Of a stretch of DNA of 64,000 nucleotides, positions 7,207 through 16,596 are shown one piece after another. The stretch is taken from assembly GCA_025055175.1 (NCBI GenBank), contig JANWYT010000028.1:124001-188000 (forward strand). The letters run 5' to 3'. Source of the stretch: Anaerolineae bacterium. Lineage in GTDB: Bacteria > Chloroflexota > Anaerolineae > Aggregatilineales > Phototrophicaceae. The position numbers and the translations under genes are program-made. How positions within the stretch are numbered: the stretch's first letter is position 1; each line of letters starts with the position of its first letter. The notes under the pieces were generated by a model. That model saw nothing but the letters and a program-made list of their open reading frames with translations, had not been told where the DNA came from and did no database searches.

Positions 7207-9591
7207 TCAGGCGTCGGGCAAGCTGGGCAGGAAAAAGCCAAAGGTGCTGCCCTTGCCTTGCTGGCTGGCGAAGATGATGCTGCCGTTGTGGCGCTTGACG
7301 ATGTTGTGGACGAGGTGCAGGCCCAGACCAGTGCCATCAATTCCCCTGGTCTCATTGCTCACAGCGCGGAAGAAAGGCTGGAAAAGGCGATCTTTCAACT
7401 CATCAGCGATCCCATAGCCGTTGTCCTGCACTCTAAAAGCCCACTTGCCTCTCTCGCGGCGCAAGCTCACCTGGATTTGGCCGTCCTGGGGCGTATATTT
7501 GATAGCGTTGCTGACGAGATTATAGACAGCTTCGTAGAGCTGCGCTTCGTCACCCAGCACCAACACCTGGCCAAGTTGGTCATGCTTCCAGGTCAGGCTC
7601 TGCGCTTTGCCGCTGGCCAGCTGCTCCAGATCAGACTTGAGGACGCGCTCTACCACCTTGAGCAGATCGACCCGCGTCCTCGTCATCGCCTGAGCCATCT
7701 GCTCAATGCGCTCTAGCGACAGGATGTCGTTGACGAGACGTTGCATACGGTTCGCAGCTTGCAAGATGGTCTTGTACTGCACATAGCGCTGCGGCACGGC
7801 CTTGGCAAAGTCATCTTCCAGCAGCTGACCGTAGCCGATGATAATGCTCAGTGGGTTCTTCAGGTCGTGGGCCGCAATGCGGATCATGTCGGTCTTGAGC
7901 TGCTCAAGCTGGCTCACTTGCTCGTGCGCCTTCTGAAGCTCCCTGAGTTGGGTCTGAATCTGGTCGTAGAGACGAGCGTTGTCAGTGGCCGATGAAATGG
8001 CGCTGGCGATCAGGGTGAGCATTTGTAGAGCATCTTCATCGAAGCGATCTGGCTTGTTCGTCTCGACGTTGATGAAGCCCAGCAGATGACCTCGAAAGAC
8101 CAGCGGCAGCAAGATACGCATTTGCGAGCCTTTGGCCGTCGGCAGTCCGTCGTCGCCTTCGATGTGCTGGACAATGGGCAGCAAGCGCTCGCTGAGTTGA
8201 GCCAAAGGCGGCAAGTCGGGGAGCAATGGCGATGCAGTGACGTTGTAGTCACCGACGATCTGAGCCACCTCGTAGCAGCGTTGCGTCTCATTCAACAGGG
8301 CCACAAAGCCAGCCCGCGCGCCAGACAGGCGCAAAGCAGAGTCGAGGGCCAGCAGCATGACGGACGAAAGGGTAATGGGTTGAGCGACTTCTTCAGTCAC
8401 TTGCAACACGATCTTCATTTGGCGCACACGCTCTGCCAGCTGCTGGTTGCGCTGCTGATACAACAAGGTCTCGCGGCGGTTGAATTCCAGCCTTTGCATA
8501 GCCAGGGCATTTTCGTGGCGCGCTTGAGCTAGGGCCTGGTTGAGAGTGATGTCACACTCATGAAACAGAACGTGATGCTGGTATGCCTTGTCATAAGCGC
8601 CCATCTCGGCGTAAACCCGCGCCAAAGCTTCATGAGCCTTGCTGATGAACACGCTCGCTTGAATGCTTTGGGCGCGTTGTACAACTTCGTTTAGGGCCAT
8701 GATGGCGGTTTGGAATAGACCTCGCCTGCGACGCGCCTCGGCGACTTGCAGCAGCAGTTGTAGATGATTGGCGACATTTTGGTTCTCTCGAGCCAAAGCT
8801 GCGCCCATCTCAAAGTATTCATTAGCGCGGAAGTGGTCATCTTTCTTCAGGTAGCTCACGCCCAGAGTGTAGGCCAATTTGGCTTCGCTGTAGGCATCGC
8901 CCATCTGCCGCGCATAATCCAGGCCCTGTTCAGCGACGACGATGGCATCATCGAAGCGACCTAGAGCGTTGTAGCAAGTGGCGATGTCGTCGTGGATGCT
9001 CCCCAGGCCCTGACGATCATCCAAGTTGGCTATCAGACTGCGCGCTTCACGGAAGAAGCGCAGCGCACCTTCAGGGTCGTTCAGGCCCAGACGCACCTTG
9101 CCACGCAGCTCCATCAGGCGACTGAGCAGAAAAGGGATAGGTTGGAGGGCCAGCGCTTCGTCGATGAGCTGATCCATGCTCTCCCAGTTGTGGCTGCCCA
9201 AATCATGGATGGCCAGCACGATCAACGACCACACCTGGCCCTCCTGGTCTCCGTTGAAAGCGTGCAGACTGAGGGCATCCAGGGCGCGCGCACGGCTGAG
9301 GGGCGTGCTGTGGCGCCGATATTGAATGTGAGCCAGATTGGTCAGACTGTAAGCTAGCCCGCGCAAATAAGGGTTTGTCTCGTCAAAAGGGTCTTGCAGC
9401 GAGCGCTGGTAGGCTTCTTCAGCCCAGGCCTGAGCTTGTTCCAGATCACGATACCAGGCATAACGCGCTGCTTGGTTGATGGCATCTATCCGCAGGATGA
9501 TCTGCTCTTTGCTGATGAGGCTGGCCTGGTCTTGAGCTTGGAGCTGAGCCAAGAACTGGTCTAGGTCGATTTTGTTGAGAAGATCAGCCAT
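7207..9591 (-). CDS. TPR-GAF sensor histidine kinase
   Basis: 794 residues, no membrane segment, so a cytoplasmic sensor. TPR-like helical repeats fill about residues 40-365, with several A-L-G-x-Y/F units such as DDIATCYNALGRFDDAI. A short coiled coil follows, then a GAF domain (about 400-545). The kinase core comprises the HisKA box AAHDLKNPL with phospho-acceptor His575 and a HATPase with N, G1 and G2 boxes (NLVSNAIKYTP, DNGYGIAD, GTGLGLHL). The TPR half resembles signal-integration modules that bind partner proteins. No dedicated response regulator adjoins it; the methyltransferase-like gene follows at once. It is divergent from the metalloprotease gene. Confidence 0.88.
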   Translation of the reverse strand: MADLLNKIDLDQFLAQLQAQDQASLISKEQIILRIDAINQAARYAWYRDLEQAQAWAEEAYQRSLQDPFDETNPYLRGLAYSLTNLAHIQYRRHSTPLSRARALDALSLHAFNGDQEGQVWSLIVLAIHDLGSHNWESMDQLIDEALALQPIPFLLSRLMELRGKVRLGLNDPEGALRFFREARSLIANLDDRQGLGSIHDDIATCYNALGRFDDAIVVAEQGLDYARQMGDAYSEAKLAYTLGVSYLKKDDHFRANEYFEMGAALARENQNVANHLQLLLQVAEARRRRGLFQTAIMALNEVVQRAQSIQASVFISKAHEALARVYAEMGAYDKAYQHHVLFHECDITLNQALAQARHENALAMQRLEFNRRETLLYQQRNQQLAERVRQMKIVLQVTEEVAQPITLSSVMLLALDSALRLSGARAGFVALLNETQRCYEVAQIVGDYNVTASPLLPDLPPLAQLSERLLPIVQHIEGDDGLPTAKGSQMRILLPLVFRGHLLGFINVETNKPDRFDEDALQMLTLIASAISSATDNARLYDQIQTQLRELQKAHEQVSQLEQLKTDMIRIAAHDLKNPLSIIIGYGQLLEDDFAKAVPQRYVQYKTILQAANRMQRLVNDILSLERIEQMAQAMTRTRVDLLKVVERVLKSDLEQLASGKAQSLTWKHDQLGQVLVLGDEAQLYEAVYNLVSNAIKYTPQDGQIQVSLRRERGKWAFRVQDNGYGIADELKDRLFQPFFRAVSNETRGIDGTGLGLHLVHNIVKRHNGSIIFASQQGKGSTFGFFLPSLPDA

Positions 9592-9732
9592 GAGCTATCA
9601 GGTTCTTACAATGAGTCTCCGCGTTGTTTATGTTCATCATACTCTACAAATAATGTACCGAGCAAGCAGTGCATCAGTTATGTGCTACACTTGGTCTGTG
9701 GGAGTAATCGTTGCTGAGATAAGCGTTTCCTC

Positions 9733-11028
9733 ATGAGGTCTCTCTGCTTCGTCTTCACGCTCTTAGCTTGTTTGGGCCTGCCTGCTCTGGCCCAAAGCGT
9801 ATCCATCGATCTGCCCCACTGCGCGCAGACCACGCTAGCTGAGCGACCTCAGCTCAGTGGCGAGGTGATTCGCGTGGAGCATCCGCGCTTCATCGTCCAT
9901 ACCACGCGCAATGGGCGCGACGCCGCCACCCCCTATTACGTCGAGCAGTTAGCCGAGGCGCTCAACTATGCTCTAGACGTGCATGAGCGCTTGGGCTGGC
10001 GCCTGCCCCCCAACGACTGTGGCGAAGGCGGCGATCCGCGTCTGGACGTTTACGTCAAGGATTTGTCCGATGAACAAGCCATTGGTTACGCAGTCAAAGA
10101 GAACGTCGTCGGCGACAACCCTAACACGCCTCAGGTAGAGCAGTATGCCGCTTACAGCCACTTGATCGTCGAGAACGACATGGAATTCACCACTCCAGAG
10201 CAAGCGACTGCGCTTATCCGCGCCACCATCGCTCACGAACTGCACCATAACGTACAGTTCGGCTACGACTTCAGCGAGAGCTACTTTGGCTTTTACGAAG
10301 CCGGGGCAGTCTGGATGGAGACGCAGATTTTTCCGCAGTACACCGACGCTCATGTCTATGTTCCCTATGTCTTCAACCAGCCCGATTTGTGCCTGGGCAG
10401 TCGCGCTGACGAACGTGGTCTGCGCATCTATGGCGAATGGCTGATGATCGACTCCTTCACCCGTGACTTGGGCCTGGACGGCTATGAGCGCGTCTGGGAA
10501 GTGCTGGCCCTGGGCGAAGGTCTGTGGGCTTTCTACGATGCTCTGCGCCAGCTTGGGACGACCATCGAAAGTGTTGTGGAGCGCATGGCCATCCGCAACT
10601 TGTTGTTGGATTACGAGCTGGCCCACAGCTTCGGCGGGCAGGTCAAAGTTGAAGTGCGCGCCAGCGTCCCAGGTCGCACTACCTCGCGCGATGAAGGCGT
10701 GCAGCAGCTGGCGGTAGACTATGTAGCCCTGGAGACCGGCGCGCTGCTCGATATACGCCTAGAAGGCCCTCCTAACTTGCGCATGACCTTCGTCGGTCTG
10801 GATCGGGGACGTGGACTAGCCTATAGCTACGATCTGGGTCAAGCGGCTGTCCTGGATACCCGCCTCTATGATCTGGGCTACATCCTCGTACGCAACACGG
10901 CGCGCCATCTAGACACCTCAGGTTGCGCCTACACTCCCTGGGCCATCGATATCAGCCCTGGGACAGGTACGCCGACCGCACAGCCTCAGGAGACTTGGTC
11001 GGCGAGCAAATTCATTCCTCCGCCCTAA
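9733..11028 (+). CDS. secreted MXAN_6640-type putative zinc metalloprotease
   Basis: 431 residues with a signal peptide ending about LPALAQS. The core has a Pro-Pro-Asp-Cys-Gly-Glu-Gly-Gly-Asp segment, a VENDMEF motif and ATIAHELHHNVQFGYD with the HExxH zinc site. YEAGAVWMET follows 22 residues later and may supply a third ligand. These are features of the MXAN_6640 family of putative metalloproteases; substrate and activity are unproven. The C-terminal third is a beta-rich domain, ending in a Thr/Pro tail. A paralogue with extra domains is encoded at 43150-45042. The 3' end overlaps the convergent kinase gene by 17 bases. Start chosen at the first ATG before the signal peptide. Confidence 0.75.
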   Translation: MRSLCFVFTLLACLGLPALAQSVSIDLPHCAQTTLAERPQLSGEVIRVEHPRFIVHTTRNGRDAATPYYVEQLAEALNYALDVHERLGWRLPPNDCGEGGDPRLDVYVKDLSDEQAIGYAVKENVVGDNPNTPQVEQYAAYSHLIVENDMEFTTPEQATALIRATIAHELHHNVQFGYDFSESYFGFYEAGAVWMETQIFPQYTDAHVYVPYVFNQPDLCLGSRADERGLRIYGEWLMIDSFTRDLGLDGYERVWEVLALGEGLWAFYDALRQLGTTIESVVERMAIRNLLLDYELAHSFGGQVKVEVRASVPGRTTSRDEGVQQLAVDYVALETGALLDIRLEGPPNLRMTFVGLDRGRGLAYSYDLGQAAVLDTRLYDLGYILVRNTARHLDTSGCAYTPWAIDISPGTGTPTAQPQETWSASKFIPPP

Positions 11029-12109
11029 GCGGTAGGTGCAGCGTGAAAGTCGTGCCTCGTCCGACGGCGCTCTCCACGCTCACGCGCCCTCCGTGCTGCT
11101 CCACAATCTGCTTGACAATGCTCAGGCCCAGGCCAGAGCCTTCTACTTCGTGGATTTCGCGCTGATTGGCTCGGTAGAATGGCTCAAAGATACGTTCTAG
11201 CTCTTGTGGCTCAATGCCTACGCCCTTATCACTCACGCTGACATGCAGCCACGAGTCTTCCACCCAGGCTCGCAGCAGGATTTGCTTGTGCGCTGGCGTG
11301 TACTTGAGAGCGTTGGAGAGCAAATTTTCAAGCACCCGCAGCATGGCGTCTACATCCACCTGCACAATACGGTCTTCGACCAACAACTCACTGAGCAAGA
11401 CAACGCCGCGGTTGGCAGCATCAAGATCAAACTCATGGATGGCCCGCGTGAGCATTTGGTTGACTGAGGCTTCCTGGATGCTCAGAGCCGTGCCGTCTTC
11501 TATGCGGGCCAGGTCGAGCATATCGGTCACCAAATTCCGCATGCGTTGGGCGCTGGATAGGATACGCTGGACGTAGTAGCGCGCTTCTCCGCTGCGCGCT
11601 ACACTCTCATCCTCCTCCAGCAGCTGAGCATAGCTCTGGATGACGTACAGCGGATTCTTGAGGTCGTGAGTGGCGGATCGAACGAACTGTCTGCGCAAGG
11701 CGTTGACGAGCTCGTGCTGACGTTCGATCTGGCGGCGCTGTTCTAACAAGCGAGTCTGATGACGCACCCGCGCCAGCACCTCCAGGACTCGGAAAGGCAC
11801 ACAAATGTAGTCCGCAGCACCCACTTCGAAACCTCTGGTGATGCTCTCTCCGTCGTTGAGAGCGCTGATGAAGATGACAGGGATGTCCAGGGTGAGGGGA
11901 TGGTCTTTGAGGCGACGGCACACCTCAAAGCCATCCATCCCTGGCATGAGGATGTCCAGCAGGATCAGGTCGGGGCATTCAGCCTGGGCTATTTGCAAGG
12001 CCTGAGGGCCATCAACGGCCAAAAAGGCGCGGTAGCCGTCTGCGGCCAAAATATCGCGCAGGAGGTTGAGGTTTGCAGGGTCGTCGTCAGCAATCAAGGC
12101 CGTCTTCAT
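11012..12109 (-). CDS. response-regulator/histidine-kinase hybrid (REC-HisKA-HATPase)
   Basis: 365 residues, soluble. REC domain at 1-120 with acidic pair Asp8-Asp10, phospho-acceptor Asp52 (LLDILMPGMDG) and Ser82. The invariant Lys of the Lys-Pro motif is replaced: the text reads YICVPF (101-106). A helix leads to HisKA with THDLKNPL (His148) and a complete HATPase (NLLSNALKYTP, DKGVGIEP, GSGLGLSI). An N-terminal receiver fused to a kinase typically passes signal from an upstream kinase. The only nearby candidate is the TPR-GAF kinase of the same HDLKNP class. An AT-rich 200-base region upstream should hold its promoter. Confidence 0.87.
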   Translation of the reverse strand: MKTALIADDDPANLNLLRDILAADGYRAFLAVDGPQALQIAQAECPDLILLDILMPGMDGFEVCRRLKDHPLTLDIPVIFISALNDGESITRGFEVGAADYICVPFRVLEVLARVRHQTRLLEQRRQIERQHELVNALRRQFVRSATHDLKNPLYVIQSYAQLLEEDESVARSGEARYYVQRILSSAQRMRNLVTDMLDLARIEDGTALSIQEASVNQMLTRAIHEFDLDAANRGVVLLSELLVEDRIVQVDVDAMLRVLENLLSNALKYTPAHKQILLRAWVEDSWLHVSVSDKGVGIEPQELERIFEPFYRANQREIHEVEGSGLGLSIVKQIVEQHGGRVSVESAVGRGTTFTLHLPLRAEE

Positions 12110-12316
12110 CGTGACTTAGCCAATCTCTTCCGGCGCGGAGGACAGATGGCAAACATTGAAGACACAACAAAATAGTCGGGCATTTTGTCTCTATTATGCC
12201 CTACAATGTCTCGACAAACCATAAGAAACGTCGTAAAAATACAACTAAACATTTATTATGAAGCGCAGAAGTTCATCCTTCATCCAAGAAACTTCTTCTT
12301 GTGCTATGAGCCGAGT

Positions 12317-14239
12317 TCAGCGGGGTGTGGGCGAGGCTTGCGTTGCAGGCGTGGGCTGAGCCATTGGGCTGACTGTAGACGGCAGCAACGCGTCGCGCAG
12401 GATGGGCAACTGCTCGGTGCGGAAGCCCTGGCAGGCCAACGCGTCGGCGCGCACCCAAAGCACTTCGCCCTCAACTTCCAGCTGCGCCCAGGCGTTAGCT
12501 TCGTCGCGCCCGACGGTGTTGAACAGACGGTTGGCAGGCAAAGTGCGAAGGGGAGGATAGGTGTCGCCAGGGCCAGCGCGACTCATCAGTTCTGTGCGGC
12601 TCTGGCACAAGGCGTCGGCCACTGTGACGCGCTGGCGCGCTTCGAGGCGCTGCTCGCGCTCGCCAATGGCTCGCAGGATGATATCGAAGGGCTGAGAAGC
12701 GCGCCCGAAGACGGCGAACGCGCCGCCTATGCCGCTCAAATCGGGCAGGAGTTGTTCGCTGAACAGTTCTAGGCCCTCCAGGCGCACTTCCAGGGCGTTA
12801 ACAACTGACCACTGAATGCTGAGGCTCGTCTGCACGTTGCGTGGCACAGTGAGGGGTTGAACGCTCAGGGTCACGTCGTGCAAAGTGCGGCGCAACTCAA
12901 TGCTAGCTTGCGCTGCAATCAGCTCGTTGACCTGGCCGGCGCGGATTTCTAGTCGCAGCGTGCCGCTGGGGTAGAGGCTGGTGTCTAACTCGTAGCGCCG
13001 CTGATCGGGCTGGAGCGTGACATGAGGCGAGTCGTTGACTAGCAGGATGAAACTCTCAACGTTCTCCGCCTGCCATTCTAAGACGAGGGGCTGGCCCGCT
13101 TCGATCGCCTCGGACGCCGAAAGACGCAGCGAGTCGATACGCGCAGGCCGAGGTGCAAACAGACCCAGCAGTCCCAAAAGCAGCAGCAGGATGAGGGAGG
13201 CTCCCACACCCAGCAGCGACAGCGTTGCCCAGGGCTTCAGGCGTGGCGGTACTTCCACGCGCACCACTTGGGCCAGCAGCCAGCGCGCGGCGGTCTGGGC
13301 CTGTACTTCGATGAACAGCTCATGGACTTGTGGTTGTCCTATTAGCGGACGTTTGAGGGCTTGAGGCGTGACGATGACTTGGCCGCGTTCTCCAGCTAGC
13401 AGCGTCGTCCCATTGAGCGAGAAACGCGCCCCCAGACTGCCGTCGCGGCTGCGCGCGCTCAGCGTCACGCTCACTGCCTCGCTACCCTGATTGTGCAAGT
13501 AGAGCGTGACGACCTCGTCTAATTTCAGGCACGCCTGCGACAAGGCCACGCCAAAGCCACCATAAGGATGCACCGTCACCGGCAGTTCGTAGCGCTGAGC
13601 TTGATCGAGTTGCTCGTTAGGGATGATGTCTAGAACGAGGGTGTAGCGTCCCGGCTTGGTCTGCGGATGGCGCGGCGGCTTGAAATTGAGCAATACGTTG
13701 CTCGGCTCGCGTGGATCGAGGTTGATGTGGCGGCGCGATAGACGCCAGTAAGCCTCTGGCAGGCCAGACGCGCGTATCTCTAGGCTGAGAGGCTGCAAGC
13801 CGTGAGCGCTGAGCGTGAGCAAGACGCTGGTCATGGCCGCCGGCCAGACATCAACCGCGCGCTGATCGAAGCTGGCGCTGAAGCCCAGCTTCGGGACGAC
13901 AGCAGTGTCTTGGACGCTGCTGGGGACAGTAGCTTGGAGATCGAGCGGTTGGAAGATCAGGCGTAGCGTGCCGATCTGGATTTCTTCGGTCTCTGCTAAG
14001 ATGACAGGCTGGTGGCCGATGGGCTGACCGTCGATGAACGTGCCGCCCTCGCTCTCTAGGTCACACAGGCTGACCACGCCATCAGCCCACTGAATGCTCA
14101 GATGATGACCAGAGATGCTCTCGTCATCCAGTCGAATGCTGGCATCTTGCGACTTGCCAATCGTCAGGTGTGACGCCTCCAGATAGTGCGTCTCAGCGCG
14201 CCCATCCGCATAGTAAATGTCTAGGCGTCCATAAGCCAT
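12317..14239 (-). CDS. FHA-domain membrane protein with C-terminal SH3-like domain
   Basis: 640 residues from the ATG at 14239, which has AAGGGA upstream; a 39-codon in-frame extension to 14356 lacks a ribosome site. Residues 1-100 form an FHA phosphothreonine-binding domain (DDESISGHHLSIQWADG, then ESEGGTFIDGQPI). Beta-sandwich repeats reach about residue 340, then one membrane segment (SLILLLLLGLLGLF). The extracytoplasmic part has more Ig-like repeats, a SH3b-like module (about 550-605) and a Pro/Thr tail. The FHA side is cytoplasmic, so it could link Ser/Thr kinase signalling to the envelope. No such kinase is in the window. Confidence 0.75.
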   Translation of the reverse strand: MAYGRLDIYYADGRAETHYLEASHLTIGKSQDASIRLDDESISGHHLSIQWADGVVSLCDLESEGGTFIDGQPIGHQPVILAETEEIQIGTLRLIFQPLDLQATVPSSVQDTAVVPKLGFSASFDQRAVDVWPAAMTSVLLTLSAHGLQPLSLEIRASGLPEAYWRLSRRHINLDPREPSNVLLNFKPPRHPQTKPGRYTLVLDIIPNEQLDQAQRYELPVTVHPYGGFGVALSQACLKLDEVVTLYLHNQGSEAVSVTLSARSRDGSLGARFSLNGTTLLAGERGQVIVTPQALKRPLIGQPQVHELFIEVQAQTAARWLLAQVVRVEVPPRLKPWATLSLLGVGASLILLLLLGLLGLFAPRPARIDSLRLSASEAIEAGQPLVLEWQAENVESFILLVNDSPHVTLQPDQRRYELDTSLYPSGTLRLEIRAGQVNELIAAQASIELRRTLHDVTLSVQPLTVPRNVQTSLSIQWSVVNALEVRLEGLELFSEQLLPDLSGIGGAFAVFGRASQPFDIILRAIGEREQRLEARQRVTVADALCQSRTELMSRAGPGDTYPPLRTLPANRLFNTVGRDEANAWAQLEVEGEVLWVRADALACQGFRTEQLPILRDALLPSTVSPMAQPTPATQASPTPR

Positions 14240-14359
14240 AGCTGCAAGTCCCTTAGCAGGCAGAAAGTGACGATTTTCATTGTATCGGAATTCTGGCAGC
14301 AGGCAAAGACAACCTGACGAGCGGTGGTCTAGCGTCATGTAAGAGAGTTTTAGCATTCG

Positions 14360-14387
14360 TTGGCGGGGAACTAGCCTGTGTTATACT
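14360..14387 (+). promoter_or_regulatory. promoter of the PA14/SH3 protein gene
   Basis: TTGGCG (14360-14365), 16-base spacer, TATACT (14382-14387), 36 bases before the start codon. Confidence 0.5.
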
Positions 14388-14422
14388 GAAAACAGCTCAC
14401 GGATTGCCTGGAGTAGCCTCAT

Positions 14423-15472
14423 ATGCGCCACACTCAACTCAAGCGCCTCATCCTCATTGGCTTCATGGCCCTCAGCTTGCTAGCTTTTGGCCTGCTGAGC
14501 AGCGCTCAGCAGTTCGGCTCTGGCTGGGTGGGTTCTTACTACAACGTCACGGATTTCAGCGGCGCGCCAGTCGTCAGCCGCGCAGACCCTCAGATCAACT
14601 TCAACTTCGGCAACGCTAGCCCCATTCCTGGCTTGATTAACGCCTCGCCCTTTGCGGTGCGCTGGAATGGGGTACAAAATCTGGTCGCCGGGACATATCG
14701 CTTCATCGCCGTCGCCGATGGTGGCGTACGCGTCACCGTCAACGGCCAGGTGGTCATTGATAACCTAGTAGACAGCGGCACGCTGCAGACACGCCAAGCT
14801 GACGTTGTGATCGCGGGTGGCAACGTGCCGATCCAGGTGGATTTCGTGCAGACGACGGGGAACGCTGCTGTGCAGTTCTATTGGGACACCGCCGCTAACC
14901 TCGCTCTGACGCCATCCGCCACCGCAGGGCCGACCTTCACACCGACGAACACCAGCCTGCCGCCCATCCCGCCTGGCGCGCTGCGCGCGACAGTCATTCG
15001 CGCTTCTGTCCTCAATGTGCGCTCTGCGCCCACGCTAGGGGGTGACATCGTAGGTCGTATCCTGCGCGGTCAGACCTATCAAGTCGTAGGTCGCAATCAG
15101 AACGCTACTTGGTTCTTGCTCCAGCTCAGCGAACGGCGCGCCTGGGCCTTCGGCTACTACCTATTCATCGATGGCAACGAATTCAACGCGCCTGTCACCA
15201 GCAGCCTAGATGGCCTTGGTCTGCCGCCCGGCGTCTCTGACACTGGCGTCCTGGCAGTCACGCGCTCTGGGCTACGCCTGCGCGCTGCCCCCACCGTCAA
15301 CAGCGCCCAAATTGGCCGCGTCACCTGGGGAGCGTTCGTGCCGCTGGTAGGCCGCAGCATTGACGGTGGCTGGTATCAGATCGTCTGGAAAGGCACTGTG
15401 GGCTGGGTAGCTAGCGGCTATCTGGAGATACGCCAGGGTAGTCTGAGCAACGTCCCGGTCGTCAATCCTTAG
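14423..15472 (+). CDS. secreted PA14-like and tandem SH3b protein
   Basis: 349 residues with a signal peptide (hydrophobic core LILIGFMALSLLAFGLL). The first domain (about 30-155) has the PA14 hallmarks WVGSYYNVTDFSG, RWNGV, then YRFIAVADGGVRVTVNGQVV and VQFYWD, a glycan- or wall-binding beta-barrel. A Pro/Thr linker leads to two bacterial SH3 domains, each with an LNVRSAP- or LRLRAAP-type motif and a GWV/AWAFG motif. It is probably a cell-wall binding protein without a catalytic domain. The FHA gene is divergent from it; the 3' end overlaps the convergent HEAT gene by 11 bases. Confidence 0.75.
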   Translation: MRHTQLKRLILIGFMALSLLAFGLLSSAQQFGSGWVGSYYNVTDFSGAPVVSRADPQINFNFGNASPIPGLINASPFAVRWNGVQNLVAGTYRFIAVADGGVRVTVNGQVVIDNLVDSGTLQTRQADVVIAGGNVPIQVDFVQTTGNAAVQFYWDTAANLALTPSATAGPTFTPTNTSLPPIPPGALRATVIRASVLNVRSAPTLGGDIVGRILRGQTYQVVGRNQNATWFLLQLSERRAWAFGYYLFIDGNEFNAPVTSSLDGLGLPPGVSDTGVLAVTRSGLRLRAAPTVNSAQIGRVTWGAFVPLVGRSIDGGWYQIVWKGTVGWVASGYLEIRQGSLSNVPVVNP

Positions 15473-16049
15473 GCGAAGACTCTGGGGGTAGTGACGCCCC
15501 CAGACGTTCCAGCGCCCGGCGAACATCGTTGCGAACGTGATGATTGGGATCATCAGCGAAGCGCAGGATGACTTCCACCGCGCGCGGGTCGCCCAACTGT
15601 CCCAGGGCGCGAATAATGCTGTAGCGCACCGTCGGCTCTGGCGTGCGCAGCAGCTGAGCAACCATAGCCTCCAGAGCCAGCGGATTGCCCAGCTTGCCCA
15701 GCGACGTTGCGGCGCTGATCTGGATCAGCACATCGGACGAGTTGAGCTGTTCAATTAGGGCCAAACAGGCATTCTCGCTGGTGAAGTTGCCGAGAGCCTG
15801 GACGACGCTCAGACGAATCAGATTGTGGTCGTGGCTGAGCAGGCTCAGCAATGCCGCTTCGCAGCGCGGTAGCGGCTGAGCGCCCAGCACGCTGATGACC
15901 TTCATGAGCGAGCGAGGCGCAAGACGCGGGATAACTTCGATCAATTCGTCCAGCACGCTCTCGCCTTCGGCCAGCAAAGCCCTCCGCGCCGCTTCGCTCA
16001 TCTGGGGATCGCTGGCACTTAAAGCATCGATCAGTGCATGGAGGCTCAT
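15462..16049 (-). CDS. HEAT-repeat protein
   Basis: 195 residues built of about five HEAT/PBS-lyase-type helical pairs (for example ALGNFTSENACLALIEQL and ALGQLGDPRAVEVILRF). Such solenoids act as protein-binding scaffolds. It sits ten bases after the response-regulator gene and has GAGGGA before its ATG, so the two probably form an operon. No enzyme motif is present. Confidence 0.75.
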   Translation of the reverse strand: MSLHALIDALSASDPQMSEAARRALLAEGESVLDELIEVIPRLAPRSLMKVISVLGAQPLPRCEAALLSLLSHDHNLIRLSVVQALGNFTSENACLALIEQLNSSDVLIQISAATSLGKLGNPLALEAMVAQLLRTPEPTVRYSIIRALGQLGDPRAVEVILRFADDPNHHVRNDVRRALERLGASLPPESSPKD

Positions 16050-16059
16050 GCTCTATCCC

Positions 16060-16458
16060 TCAAACTTGCCAGACAGCCTGGCCTTTCAGGATGGTCTGCA
16101 AAACTTCCTCAAGCGTCGAGATGTCTAGCGGTTTAGCCAGCGAACCATCGAAGCCCGCCTGGCGCATGCGCCACACCTGCCAATCATCCAGGGTAGCCGT
16201 GAAGGCCACAATCTTGCTGGTGGCGAAGGGTGGATGCTTGCGCAGGTATGGAAGAGCTTCCACGCCGTCCAGCGGGCCTATCCCAAGATCAACCAGGATC
16301 AAGTCGAAGTGCGTCTCTCCTAGGTTTTTCAAGCGCTCCTCCAAGTGCGCTGTGTCTTCCCAGATCACAGGCGCTGGATAGTGTAGATAGTCGCGCACAA
16401 CCTGAGTTAAGATGCGCTGGTTAAGAGCGTCGTCCTCAATATAAAGGATGCTGACCAT
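16060..16458 (-). CDS. single-domain response regulator
   Basis: 132 residues, one REC domain: acidic residues Glu8-Asp10, phospho-acceptor Asp57 (LILVDLGIGP), Thr88 and Lys109-Pro110. No output domain follows, as in DivK/CheY-type proteins. The C-terminus ends ILKGQAVWQV, a tail shared in form with two other response regulators in the window. It is cotranscribed with the HEAT gene, which could be its output or scaffold. Confidence 0.85.
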   Translation of the reverse strand: MVSILYIEDDALNQRILTQVVRDYLHYPAPVIWEDTAHLEERLKNLGETHFDLILVDLGIGPLDGVEALPYLRKHPPFATSKIVAFTATLDDWQVWRMRQAGFDGSLAKPLDISTLEEVLQTILKGQAVWQV

Positions 16459-16552
16459 TTCAACCTGAGAATAGGGCCTCTGGTGGATTATATCGCGTTT
16501 TTACACTATGAGTACAATGAAGTGAGTCATAGCAGGCTGATGAGAGGCTTGC

Positions 16553-16558
16553 TATAAT
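16553..16558 (+). promoter_or_regulatory. -10 element of the GAF-protein gene
   Basis: A perfect TATAAT followed by AGCG, 39 bases before the start; no convincing -35 box is visible at the expected distance. The gap also has to hold the leftward response-regulator promoter. Confidence 0.4.
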
Positions 16559-16596
16559 AGCGTGTGTGGTACGCACGACAAGAATGAGGAGCTTGG

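Noticed and set aside
6889-7716. 275-codon rightward frame across the methyltransferase/kinase junction
   Set aside because: It is antisense to two real genes and has no domain of its own.
9973-10626. 217-codon frame antisense to the first metalloprotease
   Set aside because: The HExxH protein on the opposite strand is clearly the gene.
12180-12205. GGGCAT...ATGCCC inverted repeat upstream of the hybrid kinase
   Set aside because: Only six pairs around a 12-base AT-rich loop; not distinguishable from chance.
14240-14356. 39-residue extension of the FHA protein
   Set aside because: No ribosome site, atypical composition, and it would cover the region next to the divergent promoter; the ATG at 14239 has AAGGGA.
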